Source: Pseudomonas sp. AN-1
GTDB lineage: Bacteria; Pseudomonadota; Gammaproteobacteria; Pseudomonadales; Pseudomonadaceae
Length of the DNA: 64,000 bases
Direction: 5' to 3'
NCBI RefSeq assembly: GCF_034057115.1
Contig: NZ_CP139195.1
Span: 2,418,001-2,482,000, forward strand
In this document: positions 10,434-19,615 of the stretch, piece after piece
Layout: every line of letters begins with the position of its first letter
Position numbering within the stretch: the first letter of the stretch is position 1
Program-made: the position numbers and the translations under genes
Notes under the pieces: model-generated
Told to the model about the DNA's origin: nothing
Database searches by the model: none
What the model saw: the letters and a program-made list of their open reading frames with translations, nothing else

Positions 10434-12035
10434 TCACGCCGCGGCGTGCTGGCGCTGGCGCGCCGGCTCGGGCGCCGCTGCGGCCTCCGGCCGGTAGCCC
10501 AGGCGCAGCCCGCCCCAGTGGCGGCCGTGGACGAGGATCGGCACCGACAGGTCGTGCATCAGCTCGCCGGTGTCGCGGGTGTAGGTCTGCATCAGCAGCG
10601 GCTGCTGGTGGCTGCCGCAGCGGATGCCGGTACGGTCGGTGAAGATGCGCTTGCTGCGGCTGTGCGCCATGTCCGCCTGCAGGTCGCCGGTGAGCGGCTG
10701 GCTGAACGCCAGGTTGTGGGTCGGCACGTAGCCGTCCGGCGTGCAGGCGATGGCGAACACCACGCCCTCGTGGCGCCCCAGCAGCGGCTCCTGGATGGCC
10801 GGCAGCACCTCGTCGGTGAAACGGTCGAAGCGGCTGGCGAACTTCTGCGGATGGGTGCCGGGCACCGGCCGGTAGTGGCGGTCGAACAGGTCGTCGAGGC
10901 TGATCCGTCCGGCCTTGATCGCCGCCTCGAACTGCCGGGTGATCGCCTGCGCGCCCTCGCGGGCCAGGTCGTAGACGCGCTGGTGGTAGTCGTCGAGGGC
11001 CACCGCGGCGAGCTGCTCGCTGATGTGCTCGGTCAGCTCCTCCAGCTTCATCGCCTCGCCCTCCAGGCGGCGGGTCTGCTCGTCGCTGACCGCCAGGTCG
11101 CTGCGCATCTGGTCGACCGCGGCGAACAGGCTGCCGAGCTGGCGCCGGTTGTCGTCGGAGCCGACGGCGATCTCGCTGATCTGCCGTTCGACATCCACCG
11201 ACAGCGCGGCGATGCTCTCCAGGTGCTGGCCGGCGCGCTCCACCTCGTTGACCCCGGTGACCAGCTCGGCGGACAGACTGCGGATCTGCTCGACCACCTC
11301 GCGGGTACGGCGCTGGATCTCGCCGATCATCTGTCCCACCTCGGCGGTCGCCGTCGCGGTACGCCCGGCCAGGCTGCGCACCTCGCCGGCCACCACGGCG
11401 AAGCCGCGGCCGTGCTCGCCGGCGCGCGCCGCCTCGATGGCCGCGTTGAGCGCCAGCAGGTTGGTCTGGCTGGCGATCTCCTCGATCACCCCGGTGACCC
11501 GCTGGATATCCGCGCTGCGCCGGTTCAGCTCCTCGATCAGCTCGCGGCTGGCGCCGGCCTGCTGGCGCAGCTGCTGCATGCGGCCGATGGTGTCGACCAG
11601 CACGCGGCGGCCGGCATCGCTGCTCTGCCGCGCCTCGATGGCGGCCTCCACCGCCTGCTTGCTGAGCGCCGAGGTCTGCGCCTCGGTGGCGATCATCACC
11701 TCGGCGCTGCCGACGATCTGCGCCGCGGCGGTGACCTGCGACTCGACCCGCTCGGCCAGCTGCTGCGCCGAGTAGGCGACGCCGGCGGCCGACAGGGCGT
11801 TGTGACTGATCGAGCGGGACAGGCCGCGGGCCAGTTGGTCGACATCGACACCGGCCGTGCTGCCCCCCCGCGAGCTTCGGCGCACGAGCAGCGCCACGGC
11901 GGGCAGCGCCGCCAGCAGCAGGGCCAGGCACAGCCAGAACGGCAGCCAGCCCTGCGCCTGGGCGAGCAGCAACAGGGCCGCCACGCCGCCCGGCAACAGG
12001 CGTTCGGCGAGCGTGCGGAAACGGATGGATGTCAT
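10434..12035 (-). CDS. Methyl-accepting chemotaxis protein
   Basis: 533 residues. Two hydrophobic segments at about 13-50 are followed directly by a chemoreceptor signalling domain with the conserved hairpin tip [22 protein letters not shown]-terminal domain of about 150 residues (about 385-520) ends GGLRLGYRP and looks like a sensory module on the cytoplasmic side. There is no large periplasmic loop, so it is not a classical periplasmic sensor. The ATG has GAGGAG upstream, and AACAAGAACAA lies about 85 bases before it. Its place between exaC and pedH suggests taxis linked to alcohol oxidation or redox state, which is inference only. Confidence 0.88.
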   Translation of the reverse strand: MTSIRFRTLAERLLPGGVAALLLLAQAQGWLPFWLCLALLLAALPAVALLVRRSSRGGSTAGVDVDQLARGLSRSISHNALSAAGVAYSAQQLAERVESQVTAAAQIVGSAEVMIATEAQTSALSKQAVEAAIEARQSSDAGRRVLVDTIGRMQQLRQQAGASRELIEELNRRSADIQRVTGVIEEIASQTNLLALNAAIEAARAGEHGRGFAVVAGEVRSLAGRTATATAEVGQMIGEIQRRTREVVEQIRSLSAELVTGVNEVERAGQHLESIAALSVDVERQISEIAVGSDDNRRQLGSLFAAVDQMRSDLAVSDEQTRRLEGEAMKLEELTEHISEQLAAVALDDYHQRVYDLAREGAQAITRQFEAAIKAGRISLDDLFDRHYRPVPGTHPQKFASRFDRFTDEVLPAIQEPLLGRHEGVVFAIACTPDGYVPTHNLAFSQPLTGDLQADMAHSRSKRIFTDRTGIRCGSHQQPLLMQTYTRDTGELMHDLSVPILVHGRHWGGLRLGYRPEAAAAPEPARQRQHAAA

Positions 12036-12116
12036 GGGGGCTCCTCGCTGGAGGCGCCGGCGCCGGCAGGCAGGGCGGCCTGTGGCCATCCGCTACTGCC
12101 GCCGGGCTTGCCGGCC

Positions 12117-12127
12117 TTGTTCTTGTT
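12117..12127 (-). promoter_or_regulatory. Double CA motif in chemoreceptor leader
   Basis: AACAAGAACAA contains two overlapping AANAANAA matches on the sense strand, 82-92 bases before the ATG. This is farther from the start than the other sites. Confidence 0.4.
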
Positions 12128-12231
12128 GGAAGCACGGCAGACCGTCGGGGAACATGGCGGCGGTCGCCTTGCGCGGGACATCGCCTGTATATCGGCCGCC
12201 GCACCGCAAACTTGAGCGACCGGCAGACGCG

Positions 12232-12258
12232 ACGAGGCCGGCAAGTCGCCGGCCTCGT
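12232..12258. terminator. Hairpin downstream of pedH
   Basis: An 11-bp perfect stem (ACGAGGCCGGC) with a 5-base loop, about 20 bases after the pedH stop. No T-tract; likely a transcript end or stabilising hairpin. Confidence 0.5.
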
Positions 12259-12278
12259 GCACTGCTACAGCGGACGGA

Positions 12279-14063
12279 TCAGCGCTTGGCGACCGCCGCC
12301 ACTTCCTTGGGCAGCTTGAAGGTCCACACCATGCCGCCCTGGTTGAAGTCCTTGATGCGCTTGGCCACCTCGCCGCCCCACAGCGGCACGGCGCCGCCCC
12401 AGCCGGACAGCACGGAGACGTACTGCTCGCCGTCCATCTCCCAGGTGATCGGCGAGCCGATCACGCCCGAGCCGGTGTTGAACTCGTAGAGCTTCTTGCC
12501 GGTCTTGGCGTCGAAGGCCATCAGGAAGCCTTCCGGGTTGCCGGTGAACACCAGGTTGCCCTTGGTGGCCAGCACGCCGCCCCACAGCGGCGCGTAGTTC
12601 TTGTAGCGCCAGACTTCCTTGCCGGTCTTCGGGTCGATGGCGCGCAGCACGCCGATGTAGTCCTCGTTGAGCGGGTGGATGGTGAAGCCGGCGCCGAGGT
12701 AGGCCGCGCCCTTCTTGTAGGCGGTGCCCTCGTTCCAGATGTCCATGCTCCACTCGTTGGACGGCACGTAGAACAGCCCGGTGTCCTGGCTGTAGGCCAT
12801 CGGCATCCAGTTCTTGCCGCCGAGGAAGGACGGCGCCACGGTGACGGTCTTGCCCTGCGCACCGGCGTCGCCCGGCGAGCCCGGACGGTTGGCGTCGTCG
12901 TAGATCGGCCGGCCGTTCTTGTCCAGGCCCTTGGCCCAGGTGATCTTGTCGACGAACGGGAAGCCGCGGATGAACTTGCCGTTGGTGCGGTCGAGCACGT
13001 AGAAGAAGCCGTTGCGGTCGGCGGTGGCCGCCGCCTTCACGGTCTTGCCGCCGTCCTGGTAGTTGAACGACACCAGCTCGTTGACGCCGTCGAAGTCCCA
13101 GCCGTCGTGCGGGGTGGTCTGGAAGTGCCACTTGATGGTGCCGTCGTCCGGGTTCAGCGCCAGGCGCGAGGACGAGTAGAGGTTGTCGCCGGGGCGCAGG
13201 TGCGAGTTCCACGGCGCCGGGTTGCCGGTGCCGAACAGCAGCTGGTTGGTTTCCGGGTCGTAGTAGCCGCCCAGCCACGGCGCCGCGCCGCCGGTCTTCC
13301 ACAGGTCGCCCGGCCAGGACTTGCCGGCCTCGCCGCCGGTGATGCCGTTCTCGACCTTCTTGCCGTCCTTCCAGACGTAGCCCATGTGGCCTTCCACGGT
13401 CGGACGGGTCCACAGCAGCTCGCCGTTCTTCGGGTTGTAGGCCTCGATCTTGCCGACCACGCCGAACTCGCCACCGGACACGCCGGTGATCAGCTTGCCA
13501 TTGACCACCAGCGGTGCGGCGGTGATCGAGTAGCCGGCCTTGTAGTCGGCCACGGTCTTCTTCCAGACCACCTTGCCGGTGTCCTTGTTGAGGGCGACCA
13601 GCTTGGCGTCGAGGGTGCCGAAGATCACCAGGTCGCCGTACAGGGCGACACCGCGGTTGATCACGTCGCAGCACGGCATGATGCCGTCGGGCAGGCGGGC
13701 GTCGTACTGCCAGAGTTCCTTGCCGGTGCGCGCGTCGACGGCGAACACCCGCGAGTAGGAGGCGGTCATGTACATCACGCCATCCTTGACCAGCGGCTGG
13801 GCCTGCTGGCCGCGCTGCTTCTCGCCACCGAAGGAGAACGCCCACACCGGACGCAGCTGGGTGACGTTGTCGGCGTTGAGGGTGTTCAGGGTGCTGTAGC
13901 GCTGGCCCTGCAGGCCGAGACCGTTGGTGACGACCTCGCCGGGGGTCTGCGCATCCTTGAGGATGTCGTCGTCGGTGACGGCCCAGGCGGACAGGCCGGA
14001 CAGCGCCAGCGCAAGGCCCAGCGTGGTCCTGGCAAAGGAATGGGTGAGACCGGAGTGCTTCAT
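12279..14063 (-). CDS. pedH: PQQ-dependent alcohol dehydrogenase, PedH-type (lanthanide signature)
   Basis: 594 residues, periplasmic eight-bladed quinoprotein. A signal peptide of about 28 residues ends SAWA. The adjacent cysteines Cys131-Cys132 form the redox disulfide typical of the family. Catalytic Asp323 is followed two residues on by Asp325 (WDFDG). In characterised quinoproteins that extra Asp coordinates a lanthanide, as in XoxF and PedH, while calcium enzymes have Ala, Ser or Thr there. The ATG at 14063 is preceded by AGAGG, and longer in-frame starts would not give a signal peptide. The leader carries a near CA motif, a CCGGGAA palindrome and a CCTTGGTAG box. Confidence 0.93.
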   Translation of the reverse strand: MKHSGLTHSFARTTLGLALALSGLSAWAVTDDDILKDAQTPGEVVTNGLGLQGQRYSTLNTLNADNVTQLRPVWAFSFGGEKQRGQQAQPLVKDGVMYMTASYSRVFAVDARTGKELWQYDARLPDGIMPCCDVINRGVALYGDLVIFGTLDAKLVALNKDTGKVVWKKTVADYKAGYSITAAPLVVNGKLITGVSGGEFGVVGKIEAYNPKNGELLWTRPTVEGHMGYVWKDGKKVENGITGGEAGKSWPGDLWKTGGAAPWLGGYYDPETNQLLFGTGNPAPWNSHLRPGDNLYSSSRLALNPDDGTIKWHFQTTPHDGWDFDGVNELVSFNYQDGGKTVKAAATADRNGFFYVLDRTNGKFIRGFPFVDKITWAKGLDKNGRPIYDDANRPGSPGDAGAQGKTVTVAPSFLGGKNWMPMAYSQDTGLFYVPSNEWSMDIWNEGTAYKKGAAYLGAGFTIHPLNEDYIGVLRAIDPKTGKEVWRYKNYAPLWGGVLATKGNLVFTGNPEGFLMAFDAKTGKKLYEFNTGSGVIGSPITWEMDGEQYVSVLSGWGGAVPLWGGEVAKRIKDFNQGGMVWTFKLPKEVAAVAKR

Positions 14064-14082
14064 TGCGGCTACCTCTGCGGGT

Positions 14083-14112
14083 TCATTGTTATGTGCCGGG
14101 AATTTTTCCCGG
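14083..14112 (-). promoter_or_regulatory. pedH leader: near CA motif and GGGAATTTTTCCC palindrome
   Basis: AACAATGA (14083-14090, 7 of 8 to AANAANAA) and the palindrome CCGGGAA-TTT-TTCCCGG (14096-14112). Its 13-base core differs by one base from one at 20256-20268 upstream of exaA. Confidence 0.45.
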
Positions 14113-14178
14113 TCTGTAGCGAATTCTTCGCCGCAGGGGGTGGCGCAACAATTGATCGCGGGGAGCAAAGACATGCTT

Positions 14179-14194
14179 CCTTGGTAGCAATACC
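14179..14194 (-). promoter_or_regulatory. TTGGTA-type box upstream of pedH
   Basis: CCTTGGTAGCAATACC on the plus strand. Its first ten bases equal the exaA-proximal box at 20224. It is about 116 bases before the pedH start. Confidence 0.5.
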
Positions 14195-14234
14195 CGCCCG
14201 CAAGCCGCGCGCGGCGCGGGTTCGGAGCGGGCTC

Positions 14235-16124
14235 TCAGAGTGGCCAGACCCACAGCAGCATGGGCACCCCCACCGCCAGCACGACCAGCTCCAGCGCCAG
14301 TCCCAGGCGCCAGAAGTCGCCGAAGCGCAGCCCGCCGGGGCCGAGGATCAGGGTGTTGTTCTGGTGGCCGATGGGGGTGAGGAAGGCGCAGGAGGCGCCC
14401 ACCGCGATGGCCATCAGGAAGGCGTCGGCGTTGACTCCGAGCTGCGCCGCGCTGCTCAGGGCGATCGGGCTCATCACCGCGGCGGTGGCGGCGTTGTTCA
14501 TCAGGTCGGAGAGGAACATGGTCACCACCAGCAGCAGCACCAGCGCCAGCAGCGCCTCGCCACGCGCCAGGTGCTCGAGCAGGAAACGGGCGATGACGCC
14601 GGCCGCGCCGGTGGAGAACATGGCGTCGGCCACCGGCAGCATGGCGCCGAGCAGCACGATCACCGGCCAGTCGATCGCCGTGTACAGGGCGCGCGGCGGC
14701 ACCAGATTGGTCAGCGCGAAGGCCAGCGCGCCGCCGGCTAAGGCCACCGCCGCCGGCAGCACGCCGAAGGCCGCCAGCGCCACCGCCGCCAGCATCAGCA
14801 CCCCGGCGAGCAGCGCCTGGCCCGGCCTCGGCACGCGGATGTCGCGCGGCGCCAGCGGCAGGCAGCCGAACAGCCCGGCGAAGCCGGCCAGCGCCTCCTC
14901 GCCGCCCTGCAGCAGCAGCATGTCGCCGGCGCTCAGCGGCGTCGAGCGCAGGCGACGGATCACCCGCAGGCCCTGGCGCGAGATCGCCAGCAGGTTGATG
15001 CCGTAGCGGCTGCGCAGCTCCAGATCCCTGGCCGAGCGGCGGATCAGGCTGGAGCCCGGCATCACCACCAGCTCGCGGATCACCAGCTCCTCGCTGCCGG
15101 CCCGGCTCCTCGGCGCCGCATCCGCGACCTCCCCACCCGGCTCCGGCGCCTGCCCCGCGCCGGGTGCCTGGTCCGCCGCCGCGGCCGGCAGATCGCCACC
15201 ATCCTCTGCGGGCAGCGGCTCCGGGGCCGGCGGCGGCACGTCCTCCACCAGCTTGGCGCCCAGGCTGGCCAGCGCCGGGGACAGCGACTCCGGCTCGACC
15301 TCGATGATCAGGATGTCGCCGGCCTGCAGGCGCCGGCGCGGTGCCGGCGAGGCGATGCGCACGTCGTGGCGGACCAGGCCGACGATCTGCGCGTCGCAGT
15401 CGTCGAGCAGTTGCTCGACCTCGCGCAGCATCTTGTCGGCCGCCTTGCCGCCCTCCTCGATGCGCACCTCGCTGAGATAGCTGTCGCTCTCGAAGTGCGC
15501 GGTGCCGGCCGGGCGCTGCGCCGGTACCCAGCGCCAGCCGAGCAGACCGACGAACAGCACGCCGAGCAGCGCCACCGCCAGCCCCACCGGGGTGAAGTCG
15601 AACATGGCGTAGCCGCCCAGGCCGCTGGAGGCACGGTAGCCGGAGACGATCAGGTTGGGGGGCGTGCCGATCAGGGTGGTCATGCCGCCGAGGATCGAGG
15701 CGAACGACAGCGGCATCAGCACCTGGCCCGGCGCCAGCTGGTGCTTCGCCGCCAGCTGCAGGGCGATCGGCATCAGCAGGGCCAGGGCGCCGACGTTGTT
15801 CATGAACCCCGACAGCAGCGCGGCCAGCCCCAGCAGCGCCAGCAGGCTGCTGGTCGGCCCGCCGCTGCCGGGCAGCAGGCGCTGCGCGAGGATGTCCACC
15901 GCACCGCTCTGCTGCAGGCCCTGGCCGAGCACCAGCACGCAGGCGACGGTGATCACCGCCGGATGGCCGAAGCCGGCGAAGGCCTCCTCGGCCGGCACCA
16001 GGCCGAGCAGCACGCAGGCCAGCAGCGCGGCCAGCGCCACCAGGTCGTGCCGCCAGCGGCCCCAGAGGAACAGCGCCAGGGTGACCAGCAGCACCGCGAC
16101 TATCGCCATCTGGGAGCCCGTCAT
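14235..16124 (-). CDS. SLC13/DASS-family transporter with internal RCK_C domains
   Basis: 629 residues, inner membrane. Two membrane halves carry the family repeat motifs (FMNNVGALALLMPIAL and GTPPNLIVSGYRASSG; DLMNNAATAAVMSP and CAFLTPIGHQNNTLI). They flank a soluble centre of two regulatory RCK_C/TrkA_C-type domains joined by a Pro/Ala-rich linker. Members transport sulfate, dicarboxylates or other divalent anions; the substrate here is unknown. It could supply or remove an anion needed by the alcohol island, but no sequence detail ties it to PQQ. The ATG at 16124 is the first Met before the membrane region. The gap to pedH holds that gene's promoter. Confidence 0.85.
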   Translation of the reverse strand: MTGSQMAIVAVLLVTLALFLWGRWRHDLVALAALLACVLLGLVPAEEAFAGFGHPAVITVACVLVLGQGLQQSGAVDILAQRLLPGSGGPTSSLLALLGLAALLSGFMNNVGALALLMPIALQLAAKHQLAPGQVLMPLSFASILGGMTTLIGTPPNLIVSGYRASSGLGGYAMFDFTPVGLAVALLGVLFVGLLGWRWVPAQRPAGTAHFESDSYLSEVRIEEGGKAADKMLREVEQLLDDCDAQIVGLVRHDVRIASPAPRRRLQAGDILIIEVEPESLSPALASLGAKLVEDVPPPAPEPLPAEDGGDLPAAAADQAPGAGQAPEPGGEVADAAPRSRAGSEELVIRELVVMPGSSLIRRSARDLELRSRYGINLLAISRQGLRVIRRLRSTPLSAGDMLLLQGGEEALAGFAGLFGCLPLAPRDIRVPRPGQALLAGVLMLAAVALAAFGVLPAAVALAGGALAFALTNLVPPRALYTAIDWPVIVLLGAMLPVADAMFSTGAAGVIARFLLEHLARGEALLALVLLLVVTMFLSDLMNNAATAAVMSPIALSSAAQLGVNADAFLMAIAVGASCAFLTPIGHQNNTLILGPGGLRFGDFWRLGLALELVVLAVGVPMLLWVWPL

Positions 16125-16272
16125 GCCCACCGCCTCGCCCGGTCCGACTGAGTTGAACCCTAGCCAGCGGCGGGCCGGGCGACAAGCCCGGTCCCGGAAA
16201 CGCAACGCCCCGCACGCAGGCGGGGCGCAGGACCGGCGGCAGGGCGCGCCGGCGACCGGACGGAGCGGGCGG

Positions 16273-16572
16273 TCAGGCGTTCCTGGCGTGCCGGGCCGGG
16301 TCGAACGGCATCGGCCAGTTGAGCAGCTGGCTCGCCTTGGCCAGCTGGCTGCTGGCCGCCGGCAGTACATCGATGCCGTGCTCGCCGCGGATGATCTCCT
16401 GGATCAGATGATGCGCCTGGTCCACCAGTTCGGCGATGGCGATGCGCTCCTGGGCGCGCCACTCCAGCTCCATCTGCAGCATCCGGCCATCCGGGGCTTC
16501 GCGCTGCTCGCTATCGCAATGGCCACAGCACTCAGGCTGGCCGTCCGGGGTCCCACTGGTCTTGCAGTTCAT
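16273..16572 (-). CDS. Small Cys-rich hypothetical protein
   Basis: 99 residues, not recognised. The N-terminal part has four clustered cysteines (MNCKTSG followed by ECCGHC), suggesting a metal or redox site. The rest is helical with an acidic-hydrophobic pattern and ends with basic residues. No signal peptide. The ATG at 16572 has GAGGG eight bases upstream; a start at 16692 is possible but lacks such a site. It lies alone between the zinc metallohydrolase and the transporter. Confidence 0.6.
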   Translation of the reverse strand: MNCKTSGTPDGQPECCGHCDSEQREAPDGRMLQMELEWRAQERIAIAELVDQAHHLIQEIIRGEHGIDVLPAASSQLAKASQLLNWPMPFDPARHARNA

Positions 16573-16767
16573 CAAAATCCCTCTATGTCGTCGCTCGGTC
16601 TCGAGCTCACTCGCCCGTACAGTTTCCTCCGACGCCAGGGGCCTGCCCCGGCACTGTTTAACATTTATGAAATCGACCGCTGCCCCGGACATTGATCCAG
16701 AGCAATGCCAGGCGTTCCAGCCGGGAAGTGGGCCGGATGGCGCGCGGATCGGGCGGTTCCGGCGCCC

Positions 16768-17706
16768 CTACTGCCCCGCATCCACCCGCCGGAACACCTG
16801 CGCCTCGTACCTGGGGTAGAGGTGGCTGACCGTGCGGATCAGCTCGAAGCGGGTCAGGCTGATGGCGGCGAAACGCTCGGGGATCGGCGCCTGCATCGCC
16901 TCGTTCATGTCCAGGCCGGCGACCGCCGCCTCGCGCAGCAGACCGTCGAGCCAGCCGAGGTAGTCGCGCATCTGCACGAAGGGCTCGCGCCCCGTGGCGA
17001 CCGGGCCGTGGCCGGGCACCAGCAGCTTGTAGGGCAGCTTCTCCAGCTCCGCCAGGTCGCCCAGCCAGACCTCCAGCCCCGGCGTCTGCGGGGTGGTCAG
17101 GGCGCGCTGGTAGAACACCAGGTCGGCGGCGAACAGCACGCCGGTGGTCTGGTCGAACACCGCCAGGTCGGCGCCGGTGTGGCCGCTGAAGGCCAGCAGC
17201 TGCAGGCGGTGGCCGCCGATCTCGCGCACGCCGGGCTCCAGCGTCTCGCCGGGCAGCAGCACCTCGGTGCCGCGCATCCAGTCGCCGAGCAGGCGGTACA
17301 TGTTGTCGGCGAAGGCGCCACCCTGCTCGGCCAGCAGCTCGCGGGTCTTCGCCAGGCTGGCGATGGGCACATCGCTGAAGGCCTGGTTGCCGAACACGTG
17401 GTCGGGATGGTGGTGGGTGTTGATCACCAGGGCGATCGGCCGGTCGGTGACCCGGCCGATGGCGGCGCGCAGCGCCTCGCCGTAGCGCTTCGAGATGCCG
17501 GTGTCGATCAGCACCACCCCGGCCTCGGTGACGATGAACGCCACGTTGACGATGTTGCCGCCGTTGGCCATCTCGAAGTTGCCGGTGCTGCCTTCCAGCA
17601 GCCAGGTGTCCGCGGCGATCTGCCGGGGCTCGAGGTCGTAGGCCAGCTCGGCCGCCATCAGCGGCAGGCTGAGGAAGATCGCCACGAGCAAGGTAACCAA
17701 ACGCAT
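16768..17706 (-). CDS. Quinoprotein relay system zinc metallohydrolase (periplasmic)
   Basis: 312 residues: signal peptide to about residue 19, then a metallo-beta-lactamase fold with the zinc motif HxHxDH at His98-His103 (THHHPDH), a further SGHTGAD ligand site and PGHGP. A family of such proteins is found next to PQQ dehydrogenases and is annotated as part of a quinoprotein relay with the SoxYZ-like carrier. The biochemical substrate is not established. GGAGG precedes the ATG. The next upstream gene is the SoxYZ-like carrier, separated by an imperfect family A repeat pair. Confidence 0.88.
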   Translation of the reverse strand: MRLVTLLVAIFLSLPLMAAELAYDLEPRQIAADTWLLEGSTGNFEMANGGNIVNVAFIVTEAGVVLIDTGISKRYGEALRAAIGRVTDRPIALVINTHHHPDHVFGNQAFSDVPIASLAKTRELLAEQGGAFADNMYRLLGDWMRGTEVLLPGETLEPGVREIGGHRLQLLAFSGHTGADLAVFDQTTGVLFAADLVFYQRALTTPQTPGLEVWLGDLAELEKLPYKLLVPGHGPVATGREPFVQMRDYLGWLDGLLREAAVAGLDMNEAMQAPIPERFAAISLTRFELIRTVSHLYPRYEAQVFRRVDAGQ

Positions 17707-17729
17707 GCTGCCTCCTTTGCAATGTGATC

Positions 17730-17803
17730 GGTGCGCACGGCGCACCCTACCCACGCCGACGCGCATTCGCGCGCCCTGAACCGTGGGGTGCGCCACGCGC
17801 ACC
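17730..17803. repeat. Inverted pair of family A repeats
   Basis: 17730-17750 and a diverged inverted copy 17783-17803 (GTGGGGTGCGCCACGCGCAC), in the gap between the SoxYZ-like and metallohydrolase genes. Confidence 0.75.
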
Positions 17804-17814
17804 TGGCTGGACAC

Positions 17815-18570
17815 TCAGAACGCCGCCTCGAACTCGTTGCCGTTGTTGTCGCGCAGCCACAGCTGCTGGTCGGCGTCCTGGCCGTCCAGCTGCAGGGTCA
17901 GGGTCGGGTTCTCGCTGACCGAGGGGTGCAGCTCCAGGCTGGCCAGCACCGCGCCGCCCGCGCCACGCAGCTCGGCGCGCTCGACGAAGAACTCGGGGAT
18001 GCCGCCGGACAGGCCGTTGTCCATCGGGTGGGCGATGCGCAGGCGCAGGCGGCTGCCGTCGCCCTGCGGGAAGCGGGCGCCGAAGATCTCGCCGAGGTGT
18101 TCCTCCCAGCCGGCCTGGGCGCGCACCGCGCTGGGCGCGGTGCAGCCGCCGCCGGCGGCGTCGACGCGGGTCGAGCCGACGTGCCAGGTGCCGTCGCGGG
18201 TCAGCACCGCGGCGCGGATCGGCGTGGCCTGCTCGACGCGGATGTTGAGGGCGATGCGCGGCGCCACCGGCCCGCTGGGGAAGAAGGTGAAGATGTGCGG
18301 GATCGGGTTGAGCTCGGCCCAGGCGACGATGCGCACCACCTCGCTGCCCAGCGCCGAGGCGTCGATGCTGATCGGCACCTGGCGCGAATCCTCGGCGAAC
18401 GGTGGCGCGCTGAGGCGCACCCGCTCGTCGAACTCGTAGGGCGCCTCGCCGAGGAAGCGCGTCTGGTGGAAGCTCCACATCGGCGACTGCAGCGGATCGG
18501 ACTCCGCCGCCCACAGCGGATTGCTCAGCAACAGCCAGCCCAGCGCCAGCCCCATGCTCCGGATGGTCAT
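17815..18570 (-). CDS. Quinoprotein dehydrogenase-associated SoxYZ-like carrier
   Basis: 251 residues with a signal peptide of about 21 residues (ending LWAA). The mature part looks like SoxY joined to SoxZ. SoxY carries sulfur groups on a C-terminal Cys; here a lone Cys lies in GGGCTAPS, at the junction of the two parts, as a swinging-arm candidate. The family is found with PQQ dehydrogenases, but its cargo is unknown. GGAGG lies before the ATG. The C-terminus has a regular beta pattern ending GNEFEAAF. Encoded between the periplasmic binding protein and the zinc metallohydrolase, as in P. putida. Confidence 0.85.
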   Translation of the reverse strand: MTIRSMGLALGWLLLSNPLWAAESDPLQSPMWSFHQTRFLGEAPYEFDERVRLSAPPFAEDSRQVPISIDASALGSEVVRIVAWAELNPIPHIFTFFPSGPVAPRIALNIRVEQATPIRAAVLTRDGTWHVGSTRVDAAGGGCTAPSAVRAQAGWEEHLGEIFGARFPQGDGSRLRLRIAHPMDNGLSGGIPEFFVERAELRGAGGAVLASLELHPSVSENPTLTLQLDGQDADQQLWLRDNNGNEFEAAF

Positions 18571-18588
18571 TCCCTGCCTCCTTCCCGT

Positions 18589-18683
18589 GTAGGGTGCGCC
18601 ATGCGCACCGATAGCGCTCCTGCGCCTGCAACCCGGGACGCGGAGCGTCCCGGCAGACGCTCCCACGCCGGAGCGTGGGAGCG
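18589..18683. repeat. Single family A unit plus family B palindromes
   Basis: A family A unit at 18589-18609, then GGGACGCGGAGCGTCCC near 18635-18651, then CGCTCCCACGC-CGGA-GCGTGGGAGCG at 18658-18683. Two repeat families sit side by side between the binding protein and SoxYZ-like genes. Confidence 0.75.
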
Positions 18684-18703
18684 ATCAGGCGCGGGAGCGA
18701 CGC

Positions 18704-19609
18704 TCACTCGCCGTGGGTCTGCGCCTGCACCTCGCCCTCGTACAGCTCGGGCACCTCGTAGCGCAGGCCGTAGCGCGCGTAGACCTTTGCCAGCTCGCCG
18801 GAGCCGATCAGCTCCACCAGGGCGCCCTCCAGGGCATAGGCCAGCTGGCGGTTGCTCTCGTGCACCGCCATGCCGATGTCCCACTGCTGGCGGCCCATCT
18901 CCGGATAGGCGTTGTCGGCGGCCTTGAGCTGCGAATCCCCGGCTTCGTGGAGCAGCCAGTCGATCTCGCCGCGCATGGCCATCACCGCATCCACCTTGCC
19001 CTCGCGCATGGCGGCGAAGGCCAGCGGCGGGCTCGGATAGTGGCGGGTGTTGCCGCTCATGCGCCCGCCGAACACCGAGCTCATGTAGAACGACGGCACG
19101 CTCTCCAGCTCGACGCCGATGGGGTGGTAGCCGAACACCGCGACGCTGGGCACTTCCTTGAGGCGGCGGGTGTCGTGGGCGACCTGCCAGCGCTCGCGCT
19201 GGTAGGGGCCGAACATCACCACCAGCTCGTTGACCAGCTCGCCCAGCTCGTTGCGCTTGAACGCGTAGTTGCGGTCGTAGGGCACCCGCAGCATGACGTC
19301 GGCGAGTTCGTCGGGGCGCAGGTAGTGGCCCTTCCAGACGAAGTTGCGCAGGTCGTCGTCGAGCTTCTCGCCTGGCGTGATCCACATCAGCTCCAGGCGC
19401 AGCTCCTGGCTGTCGGCGAGCTTCTGCGCCAGCTCGACGTCGACGCCGCGCGCCTGGCCGTCCTGCTGGTAGCTGTAGGGAGGGAAGTTCTCGTATACCG
19501 CCACCTTGAGCACTCCCGAGGCGACGATGTCGTCGAACGGCCGGACCTGCGCCTGCGCGCCCTGGGCGAGCAGCAGCAGGCTGGCGAACAGCAGGGCGAG
19601 CAGGCGCAT
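18704..19609 (-). CDS. Quinoprotein dehydrogenase-associated periplasmic binding protein
   Basis: 301 residues: signal peptide to about residue 20 (GAQA), then a class of solute-binding fold with GVLKVAVYENFPPYSY, typical of amino-acid-type binding proteins. Homologues are encoded with PQQ alcohol dehydrogenases (the XoxJ-like family) and are thought to help assembly or activity rather than transport; no ABC partner is adjacent. The ATG is six bases after the exaB stop with GGAG inside the end of exaB, so the two are co-translated. Operon order: exaB, this gene, SoxYZ-like, metallohydrolase. Confidence 0.9.
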   Translation of the reverse strand: MRLLALLFASLLLLAQGAQAQVRPFDDIVASGVLKVAVYENFPPYSYQQDGQARGVDVELAQKLADSQELRLELMWITPGEKLDDDLRNFVWKGHYLRPDELADVMLRVPYDRNYAFKRNELGELVNELVVMFGPYQRERWQVAHDTRRLKEVPSVAVFGYHPIGVELESVPSFYMSSVFGGRMSGNTRHYPSPPLAFAAMREGKVDAVMAMRGEIDWLLHEAGDSQLKAADNAYPEMGRQQWDIGMAVHESNRQLAYALEGALVELIGSGELAKVYARYGLRYEVPELYEGEVQAQTHGE

Positions 19610-19615
19610 GGCGGC

